DNA of 64,000 nt from Tetrastigma voinierianum (Eukaryota; Streptophyta; Magnoliopsida; Vitales; Vitaceae), in the NCBI GenBank assembly GCA_016808115.1, contig JAEQBH010000193.1, forward strand, positions 2,418,001 through 2,482,000, read 5' to 3'. This document shows positions 45,735 through 57,779 of the stretch, in pieces. Each line of letters opens with the position of its first letter. The stretch's first letter is position 1. Below the pieces are notes generated by a model. That model saw only the letters and a list, made by a program, of their open reading frames with translations. It was not told the origin of the DNA and did not search any database. The position numbers and the translations under genes are program-made.

Positions 45735-46227
45735 CTCATAGACATGTACCATTTCCATAAGAGGCCCCAGGCCTTAGACCCCCTTCACCATTATGGAGGC
45801 TAAAAGCCTTCAGGACCACGTGTCCCATCGCCATATGAGGCCTTAGTCCTTAAGGGCTCAAACTCCCTTCGCCATTATGAAGGATACAAGCCTTCGGTAC
45901 CACATGTCCCATTGCCATATGAGGCCTCAGGCCTCGAGGGCTCAAACCCCCTTTACTATTATGAAGGCTACAAGCCTTCAAGACCATGTGTCCCATCGCC
46001 ATATGAGGCCTCGGACCTCAAGGGCTTGGAACTATTCGCCATTATGAAGGCAATGAGCCTTTGGGACCACGTGTCTCATTGCATATGAGGCCTTGAAAAC
46101 CTTTTGCCATTATGAAAGCTACAAGCCTTCAGGACCATGTGTCTCATCAACATATGAGGCCTTAAACCTTGAGGGCTTGGACCCCCCTTTGCCATCATGA
46201 AGGCTATAAGTCTTTGGGGCCACGTGT
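45735..46227. repeat. Tandem array (~84-bp units) of Tat#2, left part
   Basis: Units share CCATATGAGGCCT, CCATTATGAAGGCTACAAGCC and GGACCACGTGTCCCAT. The landmark CATATGAGG falls at about 45831, 45915, 45999, 46081 and 46150, a spacing of 82-84 with one short unit. It lies just after integrase. It resumes at 49096 beyond an insertion. 45626-45734 is a noncoding spacer. Confidence 0.88.
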
Positions 46228-46228
46228 T

Positions 46229-47904
46229 TGTTAGGGGTGCTTTAGGTTAACTTTATTAGTGTAACCCATAGCATAATTCATGTTTTTGATGCTAACTAAG
46301 AACCCTTCTTACTCATTTTCATGTCCAACCCCCTATATTTGTGTATTTTGTAGAAACGAAGAAAACGAGATGAAAAGCAAGCGATTTGGGCAAGAAATGA
46401 AGAAGTTATGTAGTGAAGAAGCTGTGGTCGCGACTAGAGATAAAAAATGAAGATGATTGTGCAGCCAACTTTTGGTGTGGTCGTGACCACAAAACTTGTT
46501 TTTCAGCCAACACAAGGTATGGTCACGACCACAACTTCCCCAACAGCAACTAGGAAGACCAACATTTCGGTGTGGTCGCGACCACATACCTTCCTGAAGC
46601 AAATCTCAACACCTACTTTTGGTGTCGTCACGAGCACAAGCAATTTATGGTCGCAACCACATGACGTTTTAGCCTAATAACTTTCCATTTTTAGGGTCGT
46701 TTTGGCCCAGTTTTCGAGGTGTATTTAAGGACATTTTTTACTCTTTTCTAGGGTTTGAACTTTGAGAGAAGAAGGCTCTCTCCTAGGGTTTTCCCTTTTT
46801 AGATTTCTTTAGATTTAGGTTTTTTTGTGAATACTTCGGTTTGTAATTGATTATTATTGAGAAACACGACCTTATGGGGTGTGGATTTCAGCTTAGAGAT
46901 TGGGATTTAAGATATTTGCAGTTTAAACCCTGTTTTGTAGTTTATCTCTTCTCCTTCAATTTTTGTAGTTTTGTGTTTTTCGACAACATGAATTTGTGGG
47001 TTTTGATGGATGAAATGTTAGGCTAAGCATTCTATAGAGTTGGTTATCATATTGGATGTTAGAATTGTATAATCTTTAGTTTGGTTGGATGTTTTATGCT
47101 TGATTTGTTTTATTTGGTGTTAATACTTGGAATACTAAGGCTTTGGTTAATTGATACATGCTGAGAATCAGATCTTCGATCCTTTTACTAGGGTATCCTT
47201 GGTGATGCTTGGATTATGCCCTAAAACCTGGTTTTGATTCTCTTAAGGTGTGAATCCAGTGTCGGGATCGAATTAACCTAGTTAAAAGAGCAGGGAATTA
47301 GAAAGATTACAGTACTAAAGCGGATTTCACTAGGAGGGACAAATGTATTAAGTGAGGGCTAACGAAGACATAAATGTGTGACTGTCAGAGCTTAGTCTAG
47401 GTAGCTCTATTATTTGGACCGAGAGGTGACCAATAGAGATCCCGAAGAAAAATGCCTTTGAAAAGTATCGCCTTACCGACCTAGATAGACGTAACTGTGA
47501 ATGGATGGATAGTGCGAGAAAATAGAAGGGGGAACATGATAGTGGGATCCTTGTATCGTAGCCTCGAACCGATTCAAGCCATAATTCATTCAACTCGAGC
47601 CTTATCTAGATGAATCATTAGACATCAATGAAGATAACCAACCCTAGTTCCTCCTTAAGTAGTTTTCTCCCGGTTTTAGTCAATTGCTCCAGTTTTCACA
47701 AAGCATTCTATTTTTGTTTTGTTTTATTTTTAGTATTTTCATAATTTCATCTCAACCAATTAAGTCGCTCAAAGAGTGAACAACTTTAGTAGCTGGGGTA
47801 CTCAATCCGCATTAAAACCACACCTTCCTCATGGGAATGATCTTGGTTTGTAATTGAAAACCATTTTATTACTTGTGCAACCCGTGCACTTGCGGTTAGC
47901 AACA
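46229..47904 (+). repeat. Athila-type LTR inserted in the Tat#2 array
   Basis: 1676 bp, TGTTAGGGG...GCAACA, followed by a tRNA-Asp primer site. It contains GGTCGCGACC motifs at 46425-46665, a TATTTAAGG box near 46722 and a CTCTCTCCTAGGGTTTTCCC leader (46775). No coding sequence follows; only extra copies of its own 3' end do. Confidence 0.8.
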
Positions 47905-49057
47905 AGTTTTTGGCGCTGCTGCCGAGGACCTAACAAGTCTTTGGCGATACGCCAACAAGTCCAGATAGCTATATTACAAGGACGTAATTGTGACCAATAG
48001 AGCTCTCGAGATAAATCTTCCTTTAAAAAGTATCATCCTATCGATCTAAATGGACGTAACTGTGAATGGGTGGATAGTGCGAGAAAATGGAAGAGGGAAC
48101 ACGAAAGTGAGATCCTTGTACCGTAGCCTCGAACTGATTCAAGCCATAATTCATTCAACTCAGGCCTTATCTAGATAAATCATTAAACATTAATGACAAT
48201 AACCAACCCTAGTTTCTCCTTAAGTAGTATTCTCCCGGTTTTAGTCAATTGCTCTAATTTTCACAAAGCATTCTGTTTTTATTTTGTTTTGTTTTTAGTA
48301 TTTTCGTAATTTCATCTCAAACAATTGAGTCGCTCCAATAGTGAATGACTTTAGTAACCGAGGTACTCAATCCGCTTTAAAACCACACCTTCCTCGTGGA
48401 AATGATCTTGGTTCGTAATTGAAAACCTTTTTATTACTTGTGCGACCCATGCACTTATGGTTAGCAATAAGTTTTTGGCGCCGTTGCCGAGGACCTAACA
48501 AGTCTTTGGCGATATGCCAACAAGTCCGGATAGCTCTATTATAAGGATGTAATTGTGACCAACAGAGCTCTCGAGGTAAATCTTCCTTTGAAAAGTATCG
48601 CCCTATTGATCTAGATGGATGTAATTGTGAATAGGGGGATGGTGCAATAAAATACAAGGAGGAACACGAAAGTGGGATCCTTGTACCTTATCCTCAGACC
48701 AACTTAAGCCAGAATTCACTCAACCCGGGCCTTATCTAGATGAATCATTAGGCATCATTAACGATAACCAACCCTAGTTTCTCCTTAAGTAGTTTCCTCT
48801 CATTTTTAGTCAAATACTTAGTTTTCACAAAGCATTATGTTTTTGTTTAGTTTAGTTTTATTAATTTTATAATTTTACCTAAAATCATTGAGTCGCTCAA
48901 ATAGTGAATGACTTCAGTAGTCGGGGTACTTAATCCTCACTAAAACCACACCTTTCTCGGGGGAACGATCTTGGTTTGTAATTGAAAACCATCTTATTAA
49001 TTATGCGACCCCGTGCACTTTCGATTAGCAATAAGTTTTTGGCGCCATTACTAGGGA
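47364..49057 (+). repeat. Three tandem 565-bp copies of LTR end plus primer site
   Basis: Units 47364-47928, 47929-48493 and 48494-49057 each carry the last ~540 bases of the LTR and end with a primer site: TGGCGCTGCTGCCGAGGA (47911), TGGCGCCGTTGCCGAGGA (48476) and TGGCGCCATTACTAGGGA (49040). Spacing is 565 and 564. The copies have diverged, so the duplication is not recent. Long open frames here are not genes. Confidence 0.9.
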
Positions 49058-49095
49058 CTGACAAGTCATTGGTAATGTTTCCAATGACTTAATAA

Positions 49096-49345
49096 TGTCC
49101 CATTTCCATATGAAGCCTCGTACCTTTAAGGCTTGGACCTGCTTCGCCATCATGAAGGCTACAAGCCTTCGAGACCACGTGTCCCATTGCCATATGATGC
49201 CTTAGGGGCTGAAACCCCCTTCGCCTTTATGAGGACTACAAGCCTTTGGGACCACACGTCCCATCGCCATATGAGGCCTCAGGCCTTGAGGTCTCTAGCC
49301 TTAGGGTCTCGGACCCCTTCGCCATTTCACCCTCAGGACCACGTA
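49096..49345. repeat. Tandem array of Tat#2, right part
   Basis: Three more units of the 45735-46227 array (CATATGAAGCC, CATATGATGCC, CATATGAGGCC). Open frames across it are simply the repeat translated. Confidence 0.85.
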
Positions 49346-49599
49346 TCACAAGCATTCTGGAGCATAAGAGAAAGGAGAAATATTCACCACTCATCCAAGG
49401 AAAAAAAGCAACCCAAAATACTACTGAAAAAAGTGGGAGACATATTAAATATTCTTATACAAGGGCACAACCTACCCCGATAGGTGTCATAATCCCTCAA
49501 ATAGCATTAGGATCAGGAACTAAACCCGCTTCTACATCCAAAAGTAGGTCCTCTTTAGTCACAAAAGTCGTCTCTACTCCTCTACTGCCCTTAGCCTCC

Positions 49600-51257
49600 T
49601 CCAAACCCTGTTACCTAGAATGACAACTCGTTTCATCCTCGATTATGTTCTAACCTATCTAAGCAGCTCGGCCCACCTGAGCATCCGCATATCTGATCGC
49701 ATACCTGATGTCGTATTCGCATTCATAGTTCTCATCATCCTAAGTTGGGAGTATCTCATTGTAAGCAGACTTCAGTTCTTTTGCCACACGCTCCTTCTCA
49801 GCCTCGTAGAATGCGTCATTCTGCTCAGGCTCATTCTAGTCATCGCTAACCAGTTTGGTGATTCCATCCTCTAGCCACCTCTTTATGTCTACCCAGGTTG
49901 TTAGCTCTTGAAGAAGAGCGCCCAACCTCTCCCGAGTCTACACTAGCCGCTCCTCCAGCTTAAATACTTGAGACTCAGCATGCGCCCTGTCATAAAGGTC
50001 TTAAGACATATTGTGTAAGGTAGATAGTCGACTAAATCGGTGATGAATCCCCACATAATATTCGATGAAGTAGAACCTAAAACCCCACACTACAATCTAA
50101 GAGCAAATAAAAAAGAAAAAGAAAAAAATGGAACAATTGAAAAGAAAGGGGAGTGACTTAAGAAAACAATACCATGACCACCATGTCAAATGGGGTAATG
50201 TTCAACATTTTCCCCCTTGCCCTCGCCACTGCCTTCTCACTAAACAGCTCCTCGAGGGCAGAGAAGGCCCCAACCGCTGGTTTTTTCACCTTGGACTCAT
50301 CATACAAAGAGGGGTTAGTGAGAATAGACTCAATCAACGATGGAGATTCCACCCTGATAGGCGAGATATCACCTCTTCCGCAAACCTTAGCCTTTCTTTT
50401 GCACTAGTTAACTCCTTGGAAGGAGGTGGCTGAGTCTCTTGTGGCTTGGGTGGAGCATTGGTCATCTTGCAAAGGCCTGAGACCCTTTTTCTTTTTCTTA
50501 GGTCGGATTATAGGCTCAAAGACAACACTTTTCTCTTTCTTCCACGCTGAAGGGGTAAAAGGGAACTTCTTCTTTAAGTCACTGTCAAAAGCCATATCCT
50601 CACAGGGCAGCTCGTCCTCGAGTTCCCTTGTTTCGACGTTCCTGACCAACTTCCTCAAATAAAGATCCCTTAACCGAGCGCTTGTCGAACCGAGATAGCT
50701 CAATCTTGGAACTACCTGAGGGATGAAGTCCTCGAGGTTGTCAATAAGCTCTCGAATGTTCTAGTCAACAGTTTCTTGTGATCCCACTCCGGAGCCGAGA
50801 GTTTGAGAGGACACGCTAGGAGGTCGAGTTGGCTAGGGGAGATGTCGTCCACCAGCTTCCCGCATCCCCAACAATTTGCACACCATAACCTAACTAGTAA
50901 GTGAATGGAAGAGGAAAAATAGAAGATAGGAAGGAATGAGGCCTAAGGTCTCCATATCCGACCTGACTTAGGATCCATATTTATCTAGTACTCCTTGAGC
51001 ATGAGGTCTAAAGCTCAACCCCATGCGTCGTAAATCATTACATTCCCTTGTGGCTTGCTATTTCTCTTGTCAGGCAAGTTGACAACAAGCTACAGTGGTT
51101 GGGCGTCGGCCACAAAGTAGTACATTCCAAGGTTATGTCTCTTCAAGGTATAGGTGTAGAGGATATCTTCTAGCCTGAGATGGAATCCATGTCGGCAGTT
51201 CATAACTAACACTATAAGGAGGGTTCGGATGACGTTAATATGTGTGTACATGATTCG
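49600..51257 (-). pseudogene. Antisense ORF of Tat#2
   Basis: It runs opposite to gag-pol of Tat#2. From 51257 the minus strand reads RIMYTHINVIRTLLIVLVMN and LEDILYTYTLKRHNLGMYYF (51110-51240), wording like the putative gypsy-type transposon family (Transposase_28) found in Tat antisense ORFs. An open piece at 50703-50404 has a basic KKKKK run. From 50000 to 49700 a charged, heptad-like stretch (ESQVFKLEERL, AFYEAEKERVAKELK) suggests a coiled coil. Stops and frameshifts separate these. Function unknown. 49346-49599 holds nothing recognisable. Confidence 0.62.
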
Positions 51258-51770
51258 TGCCACAGTAGGTGTATCGGAATCAACAAAATTTATATCCACA
51301 GAAATCCTCACTGCCCAGTGGCAAAGCTCGCTGCCGGTATAGTAACTCTAGGGTAGAACACGGGGATGGGTTTTTCTTCGTACAAATGATTTACGATTGA
51401 AGGCCAAAATGGTGAATTCCAATTTGGATTTTGGGATTTTGTAAAAGCGGGGGTGTAATGGTTGGCAAGGCGAAATTTAAATAAAATAAAGCGTAAGAGA
51501 GTCTCCTTGAAGTGTTAGGCGCTCACTTTGGTTGGGTTCTAAGAGTTCCTTTGAGGTTCGGGTCCATTTCCCTCGCGTTGGGGAGGATGACCTATAGTCA
51601 TTTCGAACCGGATCTTCATTTAGCTTTAAAGCTAAACCCTATTATTTTCCCTTTTGGCTTGGCATTTATTGGGCATTAATGCTCCTAGACAGTGAAAACA
51701 TGCCTCCCTGATCTACTTCACAGTGACAAATAGAAAGCAACTAATGAATCTCAGTGCTTCTAGCAATAAG
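51258..51770 (-). repeat. LTR E of the gag-only family, cut by the CACTA element
   Basis: Matches the first ~500 bases of LTR A (TGCCACAGTAGG start, AACTCTAGGGTAGAACACGG landmark, the GGGGAGGATGACCTATAGTC segment). It stops at AGCAATAAG, where the other copies continue CATCCACT; here the CACTA terminus begins. Confidence 0.85.
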
Positions 51771-52300
51771 CACTACAAGAAAATTGACTTTCAGTGATAA
51801 AATATTTTGTCACTAAAAGTCTAAATTTTGTCTGCAAAAATATTTCCCAATGAAAAATGTTTCGTGTCACATTCGTCGCCCTAGACCCGTTGTTAAAAGT
51901 ATCCCGACAAAAATCCTATTTCGTCGCCCAATATTTTCCCTGATGAAATAAAAATTTTGTTACTAAATATTTTCCCCAATGAAATTTTTCATTAACAAAG
52001 AAGTAAAAATTTTGCCACTAAAAATATAAATTTTGTCCTCAAAGTCTCGTCAATACTTAGTGCTGACAAATTTATTTGCTGCCAAATATTTTTATAACGA
52101 TTTAATTTCATCTTCTGACTTTTGCAATCCCATCGAAAGTTCATTTGTCATTTAAGTTTTCTTGATGAAATAGATATTTCATTGCTAAAGGATTTTTTCA
52201 ACTAAAATATTTATCATTAATACTTACAAATTCATTTCGTTGCTAAATCCTTTTATTTACAAAATTATTTGGTCCCTAAAACGTATGCTAGTGAATTATA
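51771..52300. repeat. CACTA terminal inverted repeat and subterminal repeats
   Basis: CACTACAAGAAAA at 51771-51783, then repeated short units in both orientations such as TTTTGTCACTAAAA, TCGTCGCC and TTTCATTG up to ~52300. Such subterminal motifs bind the TNPA protein in En/Spm. Confidence 0.82.
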
Positions 52301-52440
52301 AATTAGTTGAAAATGATACAACAATCTTCACCAACAAAAATATTTCATCAGGAAATATCTTTAGTAATTTTTTTTTTTTGTCAGGAAATTATTTACATTT
52401 TTTATTTTTCATATTACAAATGTATGGTATTTGGTATTTA

Positions 52441-52564
52441 GAACATTAATTATAATAGAAAAGTTAATTCTGAACATTAATTATAATAGAAAAGTTAATT
52501 CTGAACATTAATTATAATAGAAAAGTTAATTCTGAACATTAATTATAATAGAAAAGTTAATTCT
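52441..52564. repeat. Four identical 31-bp tandem units
   Basis: The unit GAACATTAATTATAATAGAA plus eleven more bases repeats exactly four times (52441, 52472, 52503, 52534). 52301-52440 and 52565-52789 are AT-rich with nothing else recognised. Confidence 0.95.
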
Positions 52565-52789
52565 GAAACTTGCTTACAAAAATCAAAATATATATCACAT
52601 AACTTCATTCGTAATTAATATATGTAACCATAACATGTGATCATAGTAGTATAATATCTATGCTAATATAACCACATAACAAAATAAAGTATTAGTTTAA
52701 CAAAGTGTCTATCACAAAACAACTATATTATCATAGGCAAAAAAAAGAAATGAACGTCCATCATATGCACATCATAAAAATAGGGATCA

Positions 52790-55700
52790 TGAGGACCCTT
52801 GGCTTGATCATAGATGACGCAATATTTCTTCAAATTGTTGATGATGTTGTTGGTTTTGTTTTTTAACATAAGGCCTCAATTGGTCAATTCGATCTTGTTG
52901 AGTCTCAAGTTGTTGTTGTTGAGTCTCCACAAGTAGTTGAGTCTCAACAAGTCTATGCTCCAACTCAATTTCACGCTCAGAAGATGATGGTTTAGATTTA
53001 GAAAATGAGATTGGTTTGGGCGAAACCAGGCCTTGACATATCTACGATTTTTTTGTCCCAAAACTCTCTCACAAATTTACGCCTCGGTCCTACTTAACCC
53101 ATGGCTCCTTTTTGCAATATGCTGACGTTGGAGCTCCAACATCTTCTCCTATATATGCAAAATAAAAAAATAAAAAAAATAAAAAAAGAACCAAAACATA
53201 ATTAATAATTTAGTAAATTAAAATTTCCATTAAATTTGGGCATAATCTCCCATATTTAGTAGATGACGCAAATTACCTATATATAATAAATACAAGCATT
53301 GGAATTTCAAATTAGTTAATAATCAAATTGTTGCACAACAAAACATCAAAAGTACCTTAATTTGTTATTATATGGCAAATAATAGTAGATTTCAAACAAG
53401 AATATAGTATTTTTATACAAACATTGTAACATCCATAAGCACACATAATCCTAAACTTAATTTGAAGCTAAGAGGAAATGCCAAAAAGTGTTTATAAACA
53501 CGTTATCACTAACAAGAAAAATATATACATACTAAAATGGTAAAAATTCAAAGTAGTTAGAATCTTAACTTAATTTTAGATAAAATTATAACAAGAAGTT
53601 ATTAAGTTAAAAATCCCATTTAAATTTCAGCATAGTCATATTATATTTCAAACAAGAATATGGTATTTTTATACAAACGTTGTAACACCCCCACAACAAA
53701 CACACATAATCTAAACTTAATTTTAAGCAAGAAATGCCTAAAATTATCTAAACTTGTTATCCACATAAACAAGATTCCTATACATACTAAAATGGTAAAA
53801 ATTGAAAATTAGTTAGAGATCTCAACTTAATTATAAGTAAGAAAATTATAACAAGTAGTTATAAAGTTAAAAATCCTATTTAAATTTTGGGATAGAACCA
53901 TATGTATAATATTTCAAATAAGAGCCTTAGTATTTTTACATACAAACATTGTAACACTCTACAAGCACACATAATCCTAAACTTAATTTTAAGCAAAGAA
54001 ATGCCTAAAAAATTATCTAAACTTGTTATCATAAGATTCTTATATACATACTAAAATGATAAAAATTGAAAAGTAGTTAGAATCTCAACTTAATTATAAG
54101 TAAAGAAAATTATAACAAGAAGTTGACAAGTTAAAAATCCTAATTAAATTTTGGAATAGTCCCTTAATATTAGATTTCAAATAAGGATATGATATTTTTA
54201 TACAAATATTATAACACCTCACAAGCACATATAATCCTAAACTTCATTTTAAGCAAAGAAATTCCTAAAAAAGTATCTAAACTTGTTATCACATAAACAA
54301 GAGTCATATATACATACTAAAATGATAAAAATTGAAAAGTAGTTAGAATCTCAACTTAATTATAAATAAAGAAAATTACAACAAGAAGTTAATAAGTTAA
54401 AAATCCTAATTAAATTTTGGAATAATCTCTTCATATTAGATTTCAAATAAGGATATGATATTTTTATACAAATATTGTAACTTTTCCATGCACATATAAT
54501 CCTAAACTTCATTTTAAGCAAAGAAATGGCTAAAAAAAAGTATCAAACTTGTTATCAAGTAAACAAGATTCTTATATACATAATAAAATGGTAAAAATTG
54601 AAAGTACTTAGAATCTCAACTTAATTTTAAGCAAAGAAAATTATAACAAAGTTAACAAGTTAAAAATCCCTATTTAAATTTTGGCATATTCTCATATATT
54701 TCTTAGTTTTTTAAAATTCTGACCTATTATATATTCAGTTAATATATCTCAAATCTCTTCATTCTTTTCTTATTCTATAAATTTGCTGCCAACCACATAA
54801 TAAAATATTTAATAATAAAGATTTATGATTAGATTAATGCCAAACAAAGTTTACTTCAAAGTTCTACCCTAAGAAGAACCTAATTAGCTTGTAATCACAC
54901 ATTAAATAATATAAAAATTGAAATAAGAATCTAGTATACAAGTTGATATAATAATACTTTACAAGTACTAATAATCTTAAATGTAATTTTGAGTAAGAAA
55001 AGTTATAATAATAAGTTGGTAAGATAAAATTTCAATAGAAATTTTGGCATAGTCTCCCCTAATTTTTAGACTTTGCCAAATTTTCCCTGCTATTAATCAA
55101 TTTAACAACATTGAACACCCAAGCAATCAATAACCAAATAAAAATTGAAATATTTATGAAAACTACCAAGGAAGTGCCTTACTTATCATCACATGGTAAA
55201 TAACTATCACGATGACACTTCCACAAAGATTCATAAACCCAAACATGATTTAAACATAGAAAGCTATCAAAATAATCTTACATAATAATCTCTAACCTCT
55301 TGATTTATCCATCCATCTTGACTTTTCCAATGAACTAGTTTGAATAGTTCAATTTGTGCTCATCTCTCCATTCTCTGTTATTTGTCAAGTATGCATTAAT
55401 ATTAAAATTATAAGTTATATATGAATAATTAAGAACCTTAGTTTTATATTTTACCACTTGTAGACCATGTTGGATAAATGAACGAGAGCCTCCTCGATGA
55501 TGAAAAGGCATCTTTGATCTATTTACTGAATTGATTCTTTGAGCAGCCCGCTGTAATAATATAGTTATTATTTAAAATAATATAAAATATAGTTAGTAGA
55601 ATATTCAATAAAAAATAGGTTTGAATGATTATTCATTGAAAACTTTACCTTAAATTCTTCACTTGAAAATCTATCACAAAGATAGTCCCGATCTTCACGA

Positions 55701-56505
55701 TTTGACCGCAGTTCATGAGAGTTTAAAAACGCCTCCACCTGATTGGGAACTTTTGAGATTACTTGTGCAAATCGCATCTCCAATTTCTAAACCGGTCAGA
55801 TAATTGTTTTTCTAAACTTTTCTTCACATGCTCTTGTGTCAAATCTAGGGCAAACTTTTCCTTCATAGTCAAACAAGGGAAGAACTAATATGAGATAAAG
55901 TAAGTTTAGAGATAACCAACAATTAGTTATAATTACAAGCTAAAAATATATACATATATATTTCAAACAACTTTACCTTGATTCGATCAAGCATTGTATT
56001 GATCTCGGCTATTTCGAGGCATTTGCTTCCATTTTCCCTCTAACAGGTGCATGTTGTCTATTTATTAGCTTAATCTCATTTTGACAATTTCTCACAATAT
56101 TTTCATGTTTGCTTCCCGTCGATGAAACTGATTGTGATCGAAGAGGTTTACCCCATTAGCTTCAATAAGTTTGTCAAGAATGACACCTCTAGTTTTACTC
56201 TTACATTTCTTTTTATTAGGTGCTACCATGAAATTATTGATTAAACTTTAACAGTGTAAAGTTAATAAAAAAGACTAAAAATAAATTACATCTCATTACA
56301 ATTTAAAATTAAAAAAAATAATAATAAAATATCTTACAAAATTATAATAAGTAAAAATATATAAATGTAAAAGAAGTTTCTTACAGCTACTAGTGCCCTC
56401 ATTGGATGTGTGCATTGGAACATCAACATAAAGGAGTCATGGAATTGTTGTTGTGGGTGGGTTAGGTGCTTCCGAAGGTGGCTTGCTTTTCGTCCGAGGA
56501 GCCAT
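52790..56505 (-). pseudogene. TNPA-like gene of the CACTA element (Transposase_24 family), split by introns
   Basis: In En/Spm, TNPA binds the subterminal repeats and helps excision. Read from 56505 down: a start MAPRTKSKPPSEAPNPP (56455-56505); TRGVILDKLIEANGV (56140-56190); KLNYSNSLVHWKSQDGWINQ (about 55295-55360); YLCDRFSSEEFK (55640-55690), followed after a short interruption by NRSKMPFHHRGGSRSFIQHG (55450-55530), the hallmark block of the plant Transposase_24 family; and at the end YVKGLGF-like wording and a Gln-rich coiled stretch (QLETQQDRIDQLR, 52860-53060). The last exons are separated by a ~2-kb intron-like region with tandem repeats. A stop breaks the first exon. Confidence 0.72.
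53330..54720. repeat. ~262-bp tandem repeat, five copies, in TNPA intron region
   Basis: The phrase TATTTTTATACAAA recurs at 53407, 53663, 53930, 54191 and 54457 (spacing 256, 267, 261, 266). Each unit also holds CATAATCCTAAACTT, CTAAAATGGTAAAAATTGAA and TTAAAAATCC. AT-rich, no coding. Confidence 0.88.
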
Positions 56506-56639
56506 CTATAATAAAATAACAATAAAGGCAGATAAATAATAATACAAAGAGATATCACAACACATAACTTAAATTTAAAAGAACTAGATCTAGATTACAT
56601 TATGTTATTTAATATATAATAAAGTAAATAAAATGTAAC

Positions 56640-57075
56640 ACCAGTCTCTTTAATCACTTTCCACTTCCGCTGGCACTTGAAGCCACATTTCATTCTCATT
56701 AGCATAATCATCCTAGTGTTTCATCTTCTTCCTCAATGTGGCCACATATGAAGTTATCATCATTGTCATTCATGTTCTCTAAATCGAAACATTATCATTA
56801 ACAACCACGGATCAATAATGTTTAAGCGGTCAGAATGTTGAAATTCAAATCCATCATCTTGCTCTACCAAACAGTTAAGCTCATGAGATTCATTATCTTG
56901 GTAAGCTTCTTAAGTCACTTCCGCACACTTCTTCATCGATTTCTATATTAGTATCCCTTTTACAGTACGTCCACATGTGTCTATGATTCACTTTTGTACT
57001 ACTTTCCAATTATGACCATTTTTTGTAGTCATCTGGGTAAGAAAACTTATTGTGCTTGTGTAACAAGTATAAAAG
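56640..57075 (-). pseudogene. TNP2 C-terminal DUF4216-type region
   Basis: From 57070 the minus strand reads YDNDPFILVTQAQ, then after a break KVNHRHMW (about 56965-56990), DEEV, and an acidic tail with NCLVEQDDGFEFQHSDRLNI (56800-56880) and D-E-rich sequence. This is the DUF4216 pattern that ends TNP2-type transposases. A few stops are present. Confidence 0.75.
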
Positions 57076-57083
57076 GATCATTG

Positions 57084-57349
57084 TCATACCGGTGGAGTAG
57101 CGGTTATTGGTAAGGTCGCCGATCGTGAGCCTTCTTTGGTTTGCCGAACGCGCCGCGAACCTTCCGCGAACCGCCGTTCAAAACGCAACCGGCGATAAAC
57201 GCAATCATCTCCGCGCGCGCTAACGCCGACGTTTCGGTTGGAAAGATCGATCGGATCGCGGTGGATCGGATGATGTTGTTGGTTTCGGTTCGGTGCGTAC
57301 GCCTCGTGGTGTGAGTTCGTGAACATCGATGTTGTTTGCGCGACATCAT
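57084..57349. other. GC-rich island inside the TNP2 gene
   Basis: It is sharply richer in G and C (runs such as CCGCGCGCGCTAACGCC) than the AT-rich flanks. It carries overlapping minus-strand open frames of about 80 codons (57326-57084 and 57349-57104). It occupies the place where the DUF4216 N-terminal part is expected. I do not recognise its product. It could be a captured host fragment or a sequence problem. Confidence 0.5.
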
Positions 57350-57779
57350 CTGTGATAACGATGTTACAGTGGTTTGATGATAGGATAAGAGGAGGGGAAG
57401 GGACCTAATAAGCTTACCACATTCTACATCACCAGCATTCTATTACATATTCCTCTCAAGTTATGTGAACTTTGTCTCTCTCCAATTCTTTTGTATGTTC
57501 ACTACATCATTAAATAGATATTAAGCTGCTTGAGTTACTAAAGAAATATCTTTAATGTTGATTCTAAAAACTTACTCTAAGTATGGTCCTGCCGACTACG
57601 AGGCGATTATTCATGATATACCAATGTGCCTTAGTTAACTCTTCCTTCGAAAAGTGGAGATGTTGTATTTTTAATAGTCGAGCTATGCTTTGTGAAAATA
57701 TGGAAAAGACATCCTTATACTCAATGTTCAATCGATCTTCATTCCTTTCGCCGATTAAAACATGTTTCTAATTCGATAA

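Larger units (their letters stand above)
37002..51257 (+). mobile_element. Tat-lineage Ty3/gypsy retrotransposon (Tat#2), interrupted, ends missing
   Basis: On the plus strand: protease (37002), RT, RNase H, second RNase H, integrase (to 45620), ~84-bp tandem array, then an ORF on the opposite strand (51257 to ~49600). This repeats the Tat#1 layout with unrelated array units. The 5' part (LTR and gag) is not present in the window, and the 3' part is cut by an LTR of the gag-only family at 51258. It is split by insertions at 39567-43110, 43386-44925 and 46229-49057. Confidence 0.82.

Noticed and set aside
49133..49623. Open frames of 116 and 125 codons
   Set aside because: They translate the ~84-bp tandem array and its flank; repeat periodicity explains the openness.
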